Below are positions 17,423-28,674 of a DNA stretch of 35,000 nucleotides, in pieces. Numbering within the stretch: the stretch's first letter is position 1; every line of letters begins with the position of its first letter. The notes beneath the pieces are model-generated. The model was not told the DNA's origin, did not search any database, and saw only the letters and a list, made by a program, of their open reading frames with translations. Source of the stretch: Paulinella micropora (lineage: Eukaryota; Cercozoa; Imbricatea; Euglyphida; Paulinellidae); contig WBZZ01001250.1 of NCBI GenBank assembly GCA_019918135.1, forward strand, positions 122,501 to 157,500, in the 5' to 3' direction. Made by a program: the position numbers and the translations under genes.

Positions 17423-17948
17423 ACTACTTTCAACTCGTGCTGAAAGAAAAACCTGAAAACAAACAACGACTTGAAAAAGAAATGAAGGGACGAAAATAAC
17501 AACAGGATTAGTTGTGCAGGAACTGGTGAGTCAAGATTGAAGAAGGGTAGCTTTGGAACCGGTCAAGTTGTAAAAGCCAACCGGTGAGGTGCCTTGCCAA
17601 TTGAAAACACTAATAAAAAAGCCTAGAAAAAACAGTGTCCACAAAAATAAGGGTGACGCAAAGTAAGTTTGAGCAGTTGAAAATAAGCTATGTATAACGT
17701 AAGGTTTGCAATTGGAATTTCTCAAAATTGCACTTTTATGCATTAAAGTCACACATGTGGGCAGCCCAAACCACTTACACAGAGGTCAGAACTAAACAAC
17801 GAGGGGCAGGAAGCTACGCCGGATGCCGGTTTGAACACATAGAAAAAAAAAGTGTTAAAAAAGTGTTAAAAATGTCAATTTAATCATTTCCAACCATGCT
17901 CACTTTTATGCATAAATGGGATTGACTCCCGTGAAATTCACTGAAAAA

Positions 17949-18931
17949 TTACTCCGTGGCCGGCTCAGTGGGTGCAAGAAGTGCTGCCTGATTCTTGTGC
18001 CATTTGGTGTGGCACGAGTCGTTGCAGAAGTGACCATGAATGAAGAGGCTATCGTTTTTGACACAGCCGTTGAGGACGAGTCGAAGCAAGTGACTGAACA
18101 CGGAGGCGGGGGAACAGAGGTAGACGAACAACTGGCCGCGTACGTCGGTGCGTGCAGGTAGTGGTTGCCATGTTCGCAGTGAACAACGTCGTCTTCTTCG
18201 ATGTCCACGCCTTTCTTGCACATGAAGCAGACCGCCTTGGACGAGCCCTTCTCACTTCGGCCGTAGAACCCTTTTTTTTGCAAGAACTTTGTCGACTTTG
18301 CCTGGGTCTTTTTCCTCCTCCTCCTCATCTTTCGTCTCGACTTCGTCGTCACTGGTAGCCTCTTTCTTTTTGCCCTTCTTCTTCTTCGGGTTCAGGAATT
18401 CTTTCACGCGAGACTTCGCGAAGTCAACCTGCTTTGCATCACTGTCGATCCCAGTAACTCGCATATCAGCCTCCAAAGCACCGATCACCTCGGAACCCGA
18501 ACCCATGCAAACGTTAACCACAAGAACATTGCTTATAATTATTGGCACCAATTTCTTTTCAGCATCAACTGCAAAAACATTGATCGCCCACAGTGCTGAA
18601 TTGAGAGTTGCCCCAGTTTTTCTTTCATAACCCCCCCCCCCCCAACTGGTATCATCAGCATATCGGCTTCCCCTCCCCCCATCCTTCAGCCACTTTGCTT
18701 CCAAATCCGTTAGAATCGTGTAGACATTCACACTGGCAGATAAACCGTCTGCTGAAACCTTGAGATCGTACTTTAAATTCACTTCCTTAGTGAGCTCTTT
18801 TCTCTTTTCCACCAACTACAATACACAAATTGCTATGACAAGACAAACAAAAAAGCAAAGCTCACCTTCTGGCCAGACGGAAAGGGATGCTGGACTGCTC
18901 GCAACAAAGCCCGGACTTGTTTATCCGACAT
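17949..18931 (-). pseudogene. Methyltransferase-like protein with C-terminal zinc finger (second copy)
   Basis: It starts at an ATG at 18931-18929 (MSDKQVRALLRAVQ). A 50-nt intron joins FPSGQK to LVEKRKEL in frame. The middle contains VVNVCMGSGSEVIGAL, a SAM-binding GxG motif, and then VTGIDSDAKQVDFAKSRVKEFL, typical of N6/N4 DNA methyltransferases. A Lys/Glu-rich stretch follows, and then a zinc finger with CFMC, CEHGNHYLH and FCNDSCHTKWH. No DPPY motif is visible, so the catalytic half appears replaced or deleted; a 13-G run (18631-18643 on the plus strand) lies where that part would be. Frame changes occur at an A-run near 18275 and near 18150. Its tail matches the zinc finger at 16128-16427. 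Confidence 0.6.
18816..18865 (-). other. 50-nt intron without the palindrome
   Basis: Donor AGAAG|GTGAGC and acceptor TATTGTAG|TTG; removal joins the ATG exon to the main frame in phase 0. Confidence 0.75.
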
Positions 18932-19639
18932 GACATTGCAAGCCATGTGCAGGAGTGCCTGGTATATATGCTATATCTGCTATCTCTTTCTCGTCAGGCA
19001 GGGCAGCGTAATTTGCATACATCTCTTGCACCATTTCATCATAATCATTCACTTCTGCTTCTGTCAACCTATGCTCCTCACCTAACATTCGCCTAACCTC
19101 CCCTACCACAGCCCCACACCTCTGCTTTCTCTGTCTCCTAGTCTGCTTGGACACCTTGGCTTCCTTTCTGATCTTGGGCACCCTACACACTAGCACTATC
19201 TCTTTCCCCGTCACATACTTATCTATTACACCTATCATCTGTCTCCTGCCACTGCCACATCTCTCGCAGGTATGGCTCTCCTGTTCTACCCACACACCCA
19301 CGCGCATCTGGCATTTCTATTGGCTTCATCTTCTCCCTCTCCACACACCCCCAGTACTCCTTTCTGGTCATGTAATGCACCCCAGCCCCTTTGGGGGTCA
19401 TGACACAAAATTCCATTTCAAAATTCTGCCCTGAACTCTGCTCCTCTTCGAGCTCTGCCCCCACTAAAGTGCCCGTCCCCCTGCCATATTGCGAGTCCTG
19501 TTCCCTTGCCTCTGCAACTCGAGCAATGTCTGAAAGCTTCCGCTTTTTTGCTTTCCTTGACAATTACCTGCTAGGACACGTTGCGGCCAGATTTCTGTTT
19601 GCCCTTCCGCTTTTGACCCAGGGGCGACTTGCCTGGCAT
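18921..19639 (-). pseudogene. Basic protein with a Cys pair, upstream of the methyltransferase copy
   Basis: A likely start ATG at 19639 (MPGKSPLGQKRKG) is followed by a TAG and then the frame 19563-19219, which is Lys/Arg-rich at its start (KKRKLSD, a possible nuclear localisation signal). Near 19300 the frame changes to 19307-18921, which contains HTCERCGSGRR, a C-x2-C pair, then basic and acidic helices ending in EKEIADIAYIP. The stop overlaps the ATG of the next gene by about 11 bases, and the residues run on sensibly in the next frame. It may therefore be the N-terminal part of the same protein. No family recognised. Confidence 0.5.
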
Positions 19640-22369
19640 GGAGCCAAAACCTCCACAACACTTTGAGCTGGCAAAAACGTACAAAATATCGATAGGGATG
19701 GGACAAAAAACCGTCTTGACTGGTGACCGTGCCCTGGCCCGGCCTGAATATTTTTTAGTGATTTCAGCTTAGAAAGCAACTACATAAATGGGGCTCCCTG
19801 GTGTGAAAAGGGGGTTTTTTCTTTTTTATTAATAAACATGACTTTCAATAATAAAACATCATGAGTCAACACCTATGTTAGGGTCGACCATAAAAAAAAC
19901 ATATTACAATATATTATGGAGTATTTTTTTCCCCTGAAAATTTTTCATTTCCAGACCATTTTACCGTTAACACTGTGCACTTGAATTCGAATTCAAATTC
20001 AAATGTTAAAAAATTATTCTTCTAAGCCACAATTCAACATTCCAGCTTTCTAATAAGAAACTGAACAAAAAAATGTTAAAAACTCATTAGGTAAAAAGTG
20101 CACCCGTTTAACCAACGCTTAAAATGCTCAAAAAAACATATGTATATAAGAACATAGAATTGTGTTACTAGAGGAGTGGATTGAATATATAATAACGAAC
20201 AGGCCGCATCATTAAATATATTCTTTTAGACTTGGCAGAACCGGCAAAATTGCCACCGTACAACTTGATGAAAAAACTTCCGAATACTTTTTACCTGCCC
20301 AGGCTATCCGGGGGGTGATGCCTACATCGGTGGCATATATGTATAATAAGAGGAAGGAGAAGGACAAGGGAAAGGAGAAGAAGAAGGAGAAGAACTATTA
20401 CATAAAAAGCAGTGCTATTAGCAAAAGAAGAAGTAGCCTCAGAAGAAGAAGAATAAGAATAAGCAGAAGAAGAAGGATAAGACCCCCGATAGGCAGGGGA
20501 AGAGCCTCAGTAGGCTTCTCCTCTTCGTCTTCTTTGTAGGCGCAGATAGGTAAATATGCGACCTTTTCTTATAACCCTATACACAGTGATGTATAGAAGA
20601 GCTATATCTCTTTAAGATGTAGTTATATCCGTTTTTATTTATATACTTTTGAGCCGGTTGAAAACGATAATATTACGATTCATAACCGGTACTACTTTTT
20701 AAGCCGTATAATATTATCGTTAGGGGTGACACTGGGAAATCCCTCTGTTTTTCCTTTTTGTTGCTTGGCTCTGACAGTCTCCTACATTTTCCGCCATACT
20801 GGTTTCCTCTCTTTGCAGAGGAGGAAGATTAGGTTATTTTCAGAGTGCTGTGAAATTGGAAGGATTAATACCCCGGCTTGCAATAAATAATATCTTTTGA
20901 TTATAACCGACAAAAGTGGAGTCCCAGCCTAGATTTTTATATCCTCCAAATTTCAATTCAGCAATTTGAAAAAAACCATTCCCCTAAACAAAGAAAGAAG
21001 GAAAGTTAGTGGAGGAATGAAGGTAGGGAGTTGGGGAGCTGTTAGCAGCTTGCAGTGCACAAAAACAACAGTGAAATCTTGCACAGAAGCCCACAAAGCG
21101 GCACGGCAAGACACTTGTTGTGTGTACGATTTTGACACCTCAAGCAGTGTGTTTGGAGTGTGTAAGGGGCATAGAAAGTGTACTCAGTGGGGCAGAAACA
21201 TTAGGGGGCTCACTAGTGTGATTGTCGACACATTGTCGGGCCAGAGGAGTGCTTAACAAACACACACAAGGAGAGGGAAAACAACCTCCTATCACTTCTG
21301 TCAACACTCCTACACGTATACCTACACATACTCCTCACGAGGAGAATAACCAACAATCACACGCTCTGACTCTTGTTTGTACTGCCACAAACACGTAACA
21401 CACACAAACGTTGTTAACACGTCAACGCGTGCAAAGCGGCAGAAGAAAAACGAACAAACAACACACATACAGAATCCTATTCCTTTGGCATAAAACCTGT
21501 TTATACAAACAACACCCATCCCACACCAAAGAAGGTAGCCATCTCTCAAAGGGGTGGTAGGCCAGTCTATTAAGACATAGGCCGGGGGAATTGAGTGTAC
21601 ATTGAAGACAGGGAGGCTAAAAAGGAGTGTGTTTTGGGAACGATTTTTATTTTTGTTCACAAACAACGAAACACACACCCCACATTACACTCAAACACTC
21701 CAAACGTGTTGTGTGGTGCCATATAGGTCAGCAAGGACAAGAACTCGGATACCGAGTGGCTTCCAAGACAATCGACAACAAGTGTGTGAAGAGTCTACAG
21801 CACTCGGTACATACACACACAAAAACATACACGACAACACTCATAAACCTACCTACCACAATCAGACAAGACAAACGAGGGTTGTTCTTTGAGTTGGAAA
21901 AAGACTCCTTCTTGAAAAAGGAAAGGAATAAGGTGATCCATTGGGCAGAGCCCAGAAGGAATCATTGAAAACCTTTTTGTACTTTTTCTGTTGTCTCATC
22001 AGAAAGGTGGTTACAGTTGCAGGAAATTTGTTGTGTATTGCCAGGGTGCACACGTACACATCGTCTGGCTTGGCAGAAGGAGCAGCAAGGCTTCCCTCGA
22101 CAGAGGGGGAGGGTGAGTCCACCAATCCCTTGACTGTTATCTGTTGATTGTTGTGTTGGGTGTGAGTTGGTTGTTGTGTTGTGTAACATCGTGCTTGACA
22201 CAAGCATTGACGACACAGTGAACAGAACACACGATAACAAAAACAAACACAACAGCACACTCACACACGCGAGAACATACGACTCTGCTTGTCTCAACCC
22301 CTCAGGGGCACACTGAAAATTGCGTGGATAGGCTCTACAACGAGATCATCCACCGCAATAAAACTAGAC
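19640..22369. other. Non-coding stretch before element B gag; AT-rich, then purine-rich, then CA-rich
   Basis: 19800-20300 is AT-rich, with TATATAAG at about 20143 as a possible promoter element. 20340-20500 is purine-rich (GAA/GGA runs), so the 75-residue frame there is low complexity. A hairpin lies at 20663-20721. 20950-22300 is rich in CACA/GTGT and poor in convincing frames; open frames on both strands have repetitive composition. Element B's 5' LTR or leader should lie in this stretch, but no copy of it is present downstream to define the ends. Confidence 0.4.
20663..20721. repeat. 13-bp perfect inverted repeat
   Basis: AACGATAATATTA at 20663-20675 is the exact reverse complement of TAATATTATCGTT at 20709-20721. 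Between them lies CATAACCGGT, and GCCGGTT precedes the left arm, giving an overlapping second pairing option. TAATATTA is also the type of stem seen at replication origins of some circular DNAs, but nothing else supports an origin here. Confidence 0.6.
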
Positions 22370-24243
22370 ATGTCTGAGGACGCAGACGGTAACGACACGC
22401 CCGCCACAGGCGGCGGTTTTACCACTCCTGCAAGGGGAGGAGGCAGAGCACAGGAGGAACCTGTCCCTCGCTCCCCATGGAGAGGGCCCGACAATGGGTT
22501 GGTCATTCCGGCTCGTGCAATTCAAACGAAGGTAGTGCTCGACCGATACCGAGGCCCAGCAGAAGCAACCCTCTAGATGACAAGGAGTATGGGACAAACC
22601 CAAACGACAACTCGATGCATCTTTTCCCGAACGATATGTACGAGGAGGCGGCTTGGTACAGGTGTATGTTCAAGGAGCCCTCGGTACAAGGGGCTATTGG
22701 ACTAATGCATCAGTTCAATCCGAGCCTCACTGCAAATGGTACCAGCACCATACACCATGTTATGGACCTCTACAGGGTTCTAGCAACCGTGCGTGATTCC
22801 TTATTAGACGAGGCGTGGCAGATCAACCACCAAAGGTATCAAGCTTTGCTGAATACCTTATTCGTCGAGAAAAAGGATTTGCAACCATCTCTCACTTTCC
22901 CTTTCACACAGGACCCAGATAAAGAACTAGCTATAGGCACAAAGTGGCCCAACTCGGCAGGGTTGCTGGTTTTTATCTCGGAAATACAAGCTTGGAATAT
23001 TGTATCAGCACGAAGGTTGCAATTTGGAACCTCACCCTCACAGAGCACAAAAGCTGGAAACGACAGGTTCTTCCCTCGGAGGACGATTCAGTAGCAGCTG
23101 CCCAAGCCCGAGACACCCTTAACGAGCTGCTTGATACTATCGAACAGCATCAGTGGACTTGGGTGAGTAGGATGGCAACGAAAGTTTAAATACTTCAAGA
23201 CCAACATGGTGTTTGAAAAGTCGTCAGAAGTGGAAAAGCGGTGGAAAAGAAAATCGCTCCCCATCCGGCGGTTAAGCTCTACTGGTGCAATTTCCTCGCT
23301 ATGTGCGAGTTGGTAGCACAGACCATAAGTGACATCCTCTGCATTTGCCTAGCGAACGAGGTTCATGTCACATATGGCAACGATGGCACAGCAACTATCG
23401 TCCCAGAGGGACAGGAAGGTAATTGTCCCGCCTCCGGGAAACAACGGGGGTGGCGGGCATAACCGACCTCCAAACACCACGGAACAACAAAAGACTGCGA
23501 ACGACAAGTTGGTCGAACGAGCTCTGACTCGGCTCGACAAGGCCACAACTTTCGAATATGGCAAGTATAACTAGCAAGTTAATATCGATTATGGCGAGGG
23601 GATCTTGCTTTTGTTGGGCTATACGTGTCTGGACAGCACGATTGGGCAGTTCAGCCTCACTGCTGCTGACACTAAACAGATATTAGCCAACAAAGCCAGT
23701 CGTTGGGCATCCCAAGACTTGTTAACGCACAAGTGGCCCCAATAGGATGAGGAAGCGGGTCGTTTGATCCAAGGGGGACAATTGAAGCCTCCCATGCGAC
23801 CTCATCACCTGCTCGAACAATTTGTCAAGGGAGCCAATTGGGGTTTCATGTGCGACCCTGTCATAGTCGTGGACCTTGTGTCGGCAATGGCACAACGTAT
23901 GTGGGAGGCCGATGTTCCCCACAACGAAATAGTTTATCTTCCACAAAAGTTGATCACGCCCTTGGTTCGTGCTGATTTGGCGATGTTACTAGTGGCAGTC
24001 CTTAAGGGCATCGCTAGAGCAACGACCACCAAAGGTCGAACGTCAGGGGAAAGATACATTCGAAACTTCTTGTCACAGGCACAAGATGCCGATGACCGCG
24101 CATTCTCGCTTCAGAGTTTTCGCGTTGACCGATTGGTCGAAGTATCCGCGTGGGATGCAGCTTTTGCGAAGAAGATATTCGGCCCAAAATCTGACAAGGA
24201 CGAACGTATGCGGAGAGCAAACATCCTGCTGCAAGCAATGTAG
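22370..24243 (+). pseudogene. gag: Element B Gag N-terminal and capsid region
   Basis: Starts at ATG 22370 (MSEDADGNDTP). The frame changes near 22570 to a segment with MYEEAAWYRCMF and LLDEAWQINHQRY, again near 23040, then to a frame that runs from 23365 to 24243 through TAG codons at 23572-23574 and 23743-23745. The last part includes LLEQFVKGANWGF and a long helical stretch that parallels element A Gag residues 150-230. In-frame continuation across both TAG codons shows they are nonsense changes in a once open frame. Function: particle-forming structural protein of the element. Confidence 0.65.
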
Positions 24244-24251
24244 CTGTAGGA

Positions 24252-25125
24252 TTGTCGTTGCCGCACCATCAGCCCAAGGTGAACGAACCACAGTTCGACA
24301 TACTGTCCTTCGTCACATCCACCTCATGGGGAGACCACTCTTATACGGGGTCCAGCTCCTATCAGAGATTCCCCTCGAGTTCACCTAACCCATACTGGTC
24401 ATCGTCGTCGAGCTCATCGAGCTCCTCGAACCCGTATTGGGGCCAGGGGCCGCGACATTCTCCAAACCCATACGCATTTACATCTTCTCCAGCGGGGGGT
24501 GGCCCTAACCCATATGCCCAACAATCTACTTCGGGGTTTCATTCTCCACCACCGGTGGGCTTGACATCGCCACCTCATACTTACCAAGCACCACAGTTTA
24601 CCATGCCTATCTACTCACCACCGCCCTTACCACCCCCCATGTTACCTCCCATACCACCGCCGGTTAGCCAGACACGCCCCGCCCCCACGTCAGCCGGCAA
24701 CAAAGAAAAAGAAAATACGTACAATCGCACGGCAAACCAATCAACCTCTCAGCTCATTAGCCATCGATCCTGGTCCGGCTCATTGCCCGTACGGGATACA
24801 GAGGTTAGACGACCTTGGCAACCCGCCAACGGCCAAGTCTAATACTTTGTGTGATTATTTTCATCACGCACTGGCTTTTAACGGCTTACCAGAACGTCGA
24901 TTTTGGGTATGGCCCTGCCTCATGGGAAAGTCGTGTCAGCGATGGCACACAATCCCGGGCACTCCACAGCACCCAATAGCGATGAGGCGGTACATACGCC
25001 GATACAAGGCGGGAGAGTCGAAGGTCAAAAGGCCGGAAGATGACGATTGGGTGCCCTGCCCGAAACAGCAGGCACACATGAACTTGCCATTCCCGGACGT
25101 TACGAATACGGACGGGTCTCTCTGA
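24252..25125 (+). pseudogene. Element B Gag C-terminal region: NPY repeats, Pro-rich, Cys/His segment
   Basis: The first frame (24252-24842) contains at least four NPY units (PNPYW, SNPYW, PNPYA, PNPYA), a run of ten Ser, and a Pro-rich stretch. A frameshift near 24770 leads to a second frame with AHCPYG, then CDYFHHAL, and then PCLMGKSCQRWH. The Cys/His spacing suggests a zinc-binding segment standing where element A has its CCCH finger, although the spacing differs. The NPY repeats have no counterpart in element A. Confidence 0.5.
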
Positions 25126-26549
25126 TGCCAAACGGATACGTGGCGAGTTGGTGCGCCGCCTTCGATGCGGAAGCCGAAATGCTCAAGACCCAGTTCCCGG
25201 CGGCGGACAAGTTCGCGGCATACATGCCCGGGCAGGAGACACTCCTGAGCCAGATGGGTAAGCCCACAGCACGCAAACGCAAACGCAAGCAACACGTCAC
25301 ATGTGTTGTGCAGGCCAAGGCCAGCCAGCAGGACACAAGTCCTACAAGAAGCGCAAACTCAAGTCCTAGACAATCAACGGAAAGGACACGCCCCGGGGCA
25401 CGTAAGCGGGTGCGTTTTGCACACCCGTTGGAAACGATAGCCACAGCAGAGGGTGATGGACTAGTTGTCGGGACAGGCGCAGTAGTAACAGAAACACTAG
25501 TTAATAGGGTGATGGTAACAGAGGCCACACCAACGCCAGGTCAGGTGACACAAGCCGATATCGAGTCACCGACGGCAAGGGTTGCTATGTCCCCACCCGC
25601 ACCAGTAGTAGATAAGGTAGTAAGAATGGAGGCTACACCAACGCCAGGTCAGGTGACACAAGTCAGTATCGAGTCACCGATGGCTAGGGTTGCTGTGCTC
25701 CCTTCTACACCGCAAGTAGACAGTATTGCGGGGGTCACAGACCCCTCGATCACAGTCAATAGTACTGCTACGGCAGGGGCGAGCGAAGAGATAACAGAGG
25801 GGCACAACAGTAGTCGTGGCCGTACACCTTCACCTGAGGTGACGACCTTCCGCAACAATGTACAGGCGGACCCTCACCCATCTCCACCCGAAGACGATGT
25901 CGCACAGGCGGCTAGTGAGGACGATGGTAAAATGGACGGGCTAAGTTGCCGTGTCCGCACAGCGGACACCTACGTAAGCAAGGCAGGTTCCATCCCAGTC
26001 GCCTCACTACAGAAAACATCCCTTTTTGAGAACAAGGTTATTAACATTAAAGCAAGGGCAAAACAACAAATAGCACCTCAACGGTCTTTGCTCGGTCGTG
26101 ATGTTCGACTAGCCCCGGGAACGGTGGCCGGTTCCGATATTAATCACCCAAATATACCGCATATTGACCACGGATTTCCCCCACACACAGACAACATGTA
26201 TACTGCATCACCATTCACAGCACAGAATCCTGTAGTGCTCCCGGGCCCACGGGATGGCCCAAGCGTTGCTCCGGCGGTCCTTAGCCAGATGGGACTAACA
26301 CCCTTGGTGGACCCGGACAAGCTTGGCGATGCCCAACGCCGGATGGCGCGCAAGTATGCTGAGATGGAGCTGCAACAAGCACTCATCTCGACAGCCGAGC
26401 CCCAGGACCTCCCTGCAGCGGAGGCAAGGGACATGAGCTACACCCGTCTATTTTGGCGGGAGCTCAACGCCCACCTGGACACCGGTAATGATAGCATGGC
26501 ACAAATCACCTTCGCGGGTAAAAGATTTATAGATAAATTCGGAAAGTAA
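25047..26549 (+). CDS. Element B Gag-Pro linker and protease active-site segment
   Basis: An open frame of 500 residues. The start is basic (ARKRKRKQ), followed by a Thr/Pro/Ser-rich linker with a 108-bp duplication at 25521-25736 (MEATPTPGQVTQ repeated), and it ends with LDTGNDSMAQITFAG, the retropepsin D-T-G active site with its downstream strand. The in-frame TAA at 26547-26549 is followed in the same frame by the rest of the protease. A single gag-pro frame here contrasts with the UGA between gag and protease in element A. Confidence 0.7.
   Translation: MGALPETAGTHELAIPGRYEYGRVSLMPNGYVASWCAAFDAEAEMLKTQFPAADKFAAYMPGQETLLSQMGKPTARKRKRKQHVTCVVQAKASQQDTSPTRSANSSPRQSTERTRPGARKRVRFAHPLETIATAEGDGLVVGTGAVVTETLVNRVMVTEATPTPGQVTQADIESPTARVAMSPPAPVVDKVVRMEATPTPGQVTQVSIESPMARVAVLPSTPQVDSIAGVTDPSITVNSTATAGASEEITEGHNSSRGRTPSPEVTTFRNNVQADPHPSPPEDDVAQAASEDDGKMDGLSCRVRTADTYVSKAGSIPVASLQKTSLFENKVINIKARAKQQIAPQRSLLGRDVRLAPGTVAGSDINHPNIPHIDHGFPPHTDNMYTASPFTAQNPVVLPGPRDGPSVAPAVLSQMGLTPLVDPDKLGDAQRRMARKYAEMELQQALISTAEPQDLPAAEARDMSYTRLFWRELNAHLDTGNDSMAQITFAGKRFIDKFGK
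25521..25736 (+). repeat. Two tandem 108-bp units in the coding linker
   Basis: GAGGCCACACCAACGCCAGG at 25521 recurs almost identically at 25629, and the 36-residue units match through TQ-x-x-IESP-x-ARVA. The duplication keeps the frame. Confidence 0.8.
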
Positions 26550-27005
26550 TTCGATTTCACGCGCGAGGGGGAGCTCGGATATATCCGGGGTGATAACGAC
26601 GGAAGAAGTGCGATCATTGGTAGTATTTCGTTGACGGTGGAATTCCCGACTGGCATGACATACACAATACACGTCTTGGTGGTGCCAGATTTCCCGGGAA
26701 CAATAGTGCTGGGTAAACCTGATCTGAAGATGATGGAAGCTCAGCTTTTATTAGGGCAGGATGTTATTAAGTATGGAAGGGGCCGACATGTGGCGGAATA
26801 CCCCATACTTAACCCTAGTCCAGAACGTCCGATAGATCACCCGTATAGGGGTAGAGCGCAGATGACCTTGATCCCACCCGCACCCCCCATACCGCGCGAT
26901 ATACGGACACAGCAGCGTGCCCGCTGGCACAGCATGGGTATACACAAATGTTTATGTCCCGTAGCTGACCGGCCCATGGGCGGGCTTCGAAGATTTAGCA
27001 GCTGA
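26550..27005 (+). pseudogene. Element B protease, C-terminal half
   Basis: Continues the protease frame after TAA 26547-26549. It encodes IIGSISLTVEFP, then HVLVVPDFPGTIVLGKPDL, the hydrophobic glycine-containing strand of the retropepsin core, and then a proline-rich tail. The TAA aligns with Trp in element A. If the stop were read through, a protease of normal length would result. Confidence 0.7.
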
Positions 27006-27058
27006 GCGCGAGGCCCAAATCTTGCTGCTACGGAAGCAGGACGAATCATGGCACGGCT

Positions 27059-27665
27059 TTGACCAAACCTACCTATATGGGGGTGATAAGGGTCAAATCG
27101 AGCCTGGTTTTTCATGCATCTAAACGCCTCACAGAGGACGATAATGTTATGGAAAAGTTAAAACTATGGTACCAGGGATCGGAGCCCATACAGCCCGAGA
27201 CCCTGTCGAAGGTGCCGAAACTCCTAGCTGACAGGTTGAATCGGGGTAAAGACATCACTATTATACTCCCGATACACCCCACCGTGATGTGGTGGAGGGA
27301 TGTGTTGGATAGGGTGGTCGATGACCCAATACCGATACCCAGTCGGTAGGCTAAACCACTCATGGCATTCCGATTAGGATCAAGGCAGGATGGTCTGGTA
27401 TACAGAACCAAACTACTGACCCGAAAGGTGGATGACATGCGGGAGATTGCCTTTCAGATCTTTCCGGGTTCTTTCACAAGTCGGCAGCGAAGCAATACGT
27501 CGATATGTTAGTATAACTTCAGAAATTTGCAACATGGGACAACCAGTCCACCACGCGATACCCAGGTAGGGACGCGAAGGATGAGGTTGAGGATCCGGAC
27601 TCCATCTTAGAGTACCGGATGACCTGAGAGACCAGAAACCGGTCGAAGAGATCATCGACGAAGTC
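27059..27665 (+). pseudogene. Element B Pol: linker domain between protease and RT
   Basis: Frame 27059-27349 encodes an acidic-hydrophobic segment with IILPIHPTVMW, followed by DPIPIPSR, the same landmarks as element A. TAG at 27347-27349 is followed in frame by an FRLGSRQ box, which element A also has. TAA near 27508 and a shift near 27470 break the rest. No known domain is recognised; conservation between two diverged elements argues that it is functional. Confidence 0.55.
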
Positions 27666-28674
27666 GTGGCGCGACAGTCAGGGTCACCAGACTTTGTTCG
27701 GGATCTCAAGGCTCAATTTCTGAAGAATAAGACACTTTTCGGACCCCTTGTAGCTGGCGGCGTGACGCATACTGCTGCTAAGATAGAGCGACAAGTGGGA
27801 CAGACAATGCCTCGTCTCCGCGGATCGCGCCTCAGTTATAAGGAGGAGCAGATCTGTGAGGAAATGACCCAAGACATGTTGGCTAAACGGCTAATAGAAC
27901 CGTCATGGTCGGAGTACCGATCACCGGTTCGGCTTGCGCCAAAGCCGGATGGCAAGCAGCGATTCTGTATCAATTACACGAGGCTCAATAAGATCATCAA
28001 GAGCGTTGAGGCACCAATCCCCCGTATGCGGGATGGCCTCAACCGACTCCGGGATGCTAAGTTCTTTACAAAGCTAGACCTGAAAAATGGATTCTGGAAC
28101 ATCCCTTTGGATGTGGAGAGTCGGGCACTGACGGCCTTCGCCGTCGGCGGGAGACTGTATCAGTGGAAGTCCTCCCGATGGGATTGAAAACTGCCCCGGC
28201 TATCTTTCAGGATTGCATGAATCAGGATTTATCCGACCCCAAGTACGGTGATCCGAAGTTCACCGAAACTTACGGACATACTAACCAGTGTAGCTTTTGT
28301 TACATCGATGATATCGTTATTTACTCGAAAACAGAAGCAGAGCACCTGGCTCACGTGTCGGACATCTTGAGACGCCTAGAAGACTTCGGCCTCAGGTTGA
28401 AGCTAAGGACCACATCGATTATCTAGGGTACAGAGTCAAGGATGGGGTAATAGTGTTGAAGCAGGAGAAGCGGGACGCTATCCGTTCCCTTCCACGCCCA
28501 AACACACGCACAGCGCTGCATTCCTTCCTCTGTATGGCACAGGTATACTCGGAATTTATTCCGAACTTCCAGGACTTTGTCAAACCATTACGGGACTTCT
28601 GCCTTCACGGCGACCCGGATGGCGAATGGCCGCCAAAGGCGGCTGAGGTATACACAAAGCTGAAGCGGCGTTGA
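27666..28674 (+). pseudogene. pol: Element B reverse transcriptase
   Basis: Three frames cover the RT. 27666-28187 has an RSPVRLAPKPDG motif, INYTRLNKI and KLDLKNGFWNIPL. 28163-28426 has LPMGLKTAPAIFQ and the intact catalytic box FCYIDDIVIYS. 28453-28674 has the thumb region with LHSFLCMAQVYSEFIPNF. One-base frameshifts occur near 28165 and 28670, and about six residues seem deleted near 28400 compared with element A. The catalytic Asp pair is present, unlike in A. Confidence 0.8.

Larger units (their letters stand above)
16806..17605. repeat. Direct duplication: 16806-17106 and 17287-17605
   Basis: Both copies begin GACCTGCCAACGTA and pass through GGGGTAAAATATGATTTTTG, an AT palindrome, CTCGTGCTG, and a long near-identical segment from ACTGGTGAGTCAAGATTG to GGTGCCTTGCCAATTGAA. 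Copy 2 has a 13-C run (17325-17337) and small indels. Unit spacing is about 481 bases. One copy may be a solo element end and the other its partner. Confidence 0.85.
16428..17948. other. Non-coding region with palindromes, hairpin and duplication
   Basis: No convincing gene. It holds AT palindromes at 16450-16476, 16614-16630, 16894-16910, 17192-17208 and 17406-17422, the hairpin at 16773-16819, and two copies of a 0.3-kb unit. A 61-residue frame on the minus strand (16508-16693) beginning MKAVSAIEKQ could be an exon but has no support. CACTTTTATGCAT occurs at about 17731 and, nearly identically, at about 17901. Confidence 0.5.

Noticed and set aside
19905..19935. AT palindrome near 19.9 kb (ACATATTACAATATATTATG)
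   Set aside because: It does not keep the ATATG-CATAT core symmetry and lies in generally AT-rich DNA.
20315..20539. 75-residue Lys/Arg-rich frame
   Set aside because: A translation of a GAA/GGA-rich tract without other support.
21322..22260. Several Cys/Thr/His-rich frames on both strands
   Set aside because: They come from CACA/GTGT-rich sequence, overlap each other, and have no protein-like conservation.
383..28000. Possible reassigned stop codons: TAA/TAG recur in frame with good continuation
   Set aside because: Read as Gln they often look plausible, but comparing the two elements, the stop positions align with Thr, Glu, Trp, Lys, Gly and Trp, not Gln. TGA positions align with Phe and Asn. 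Long frames of about 440-970 residues contain no stops and use CAA/CAG for Gln. This fits random nonsense mutation.
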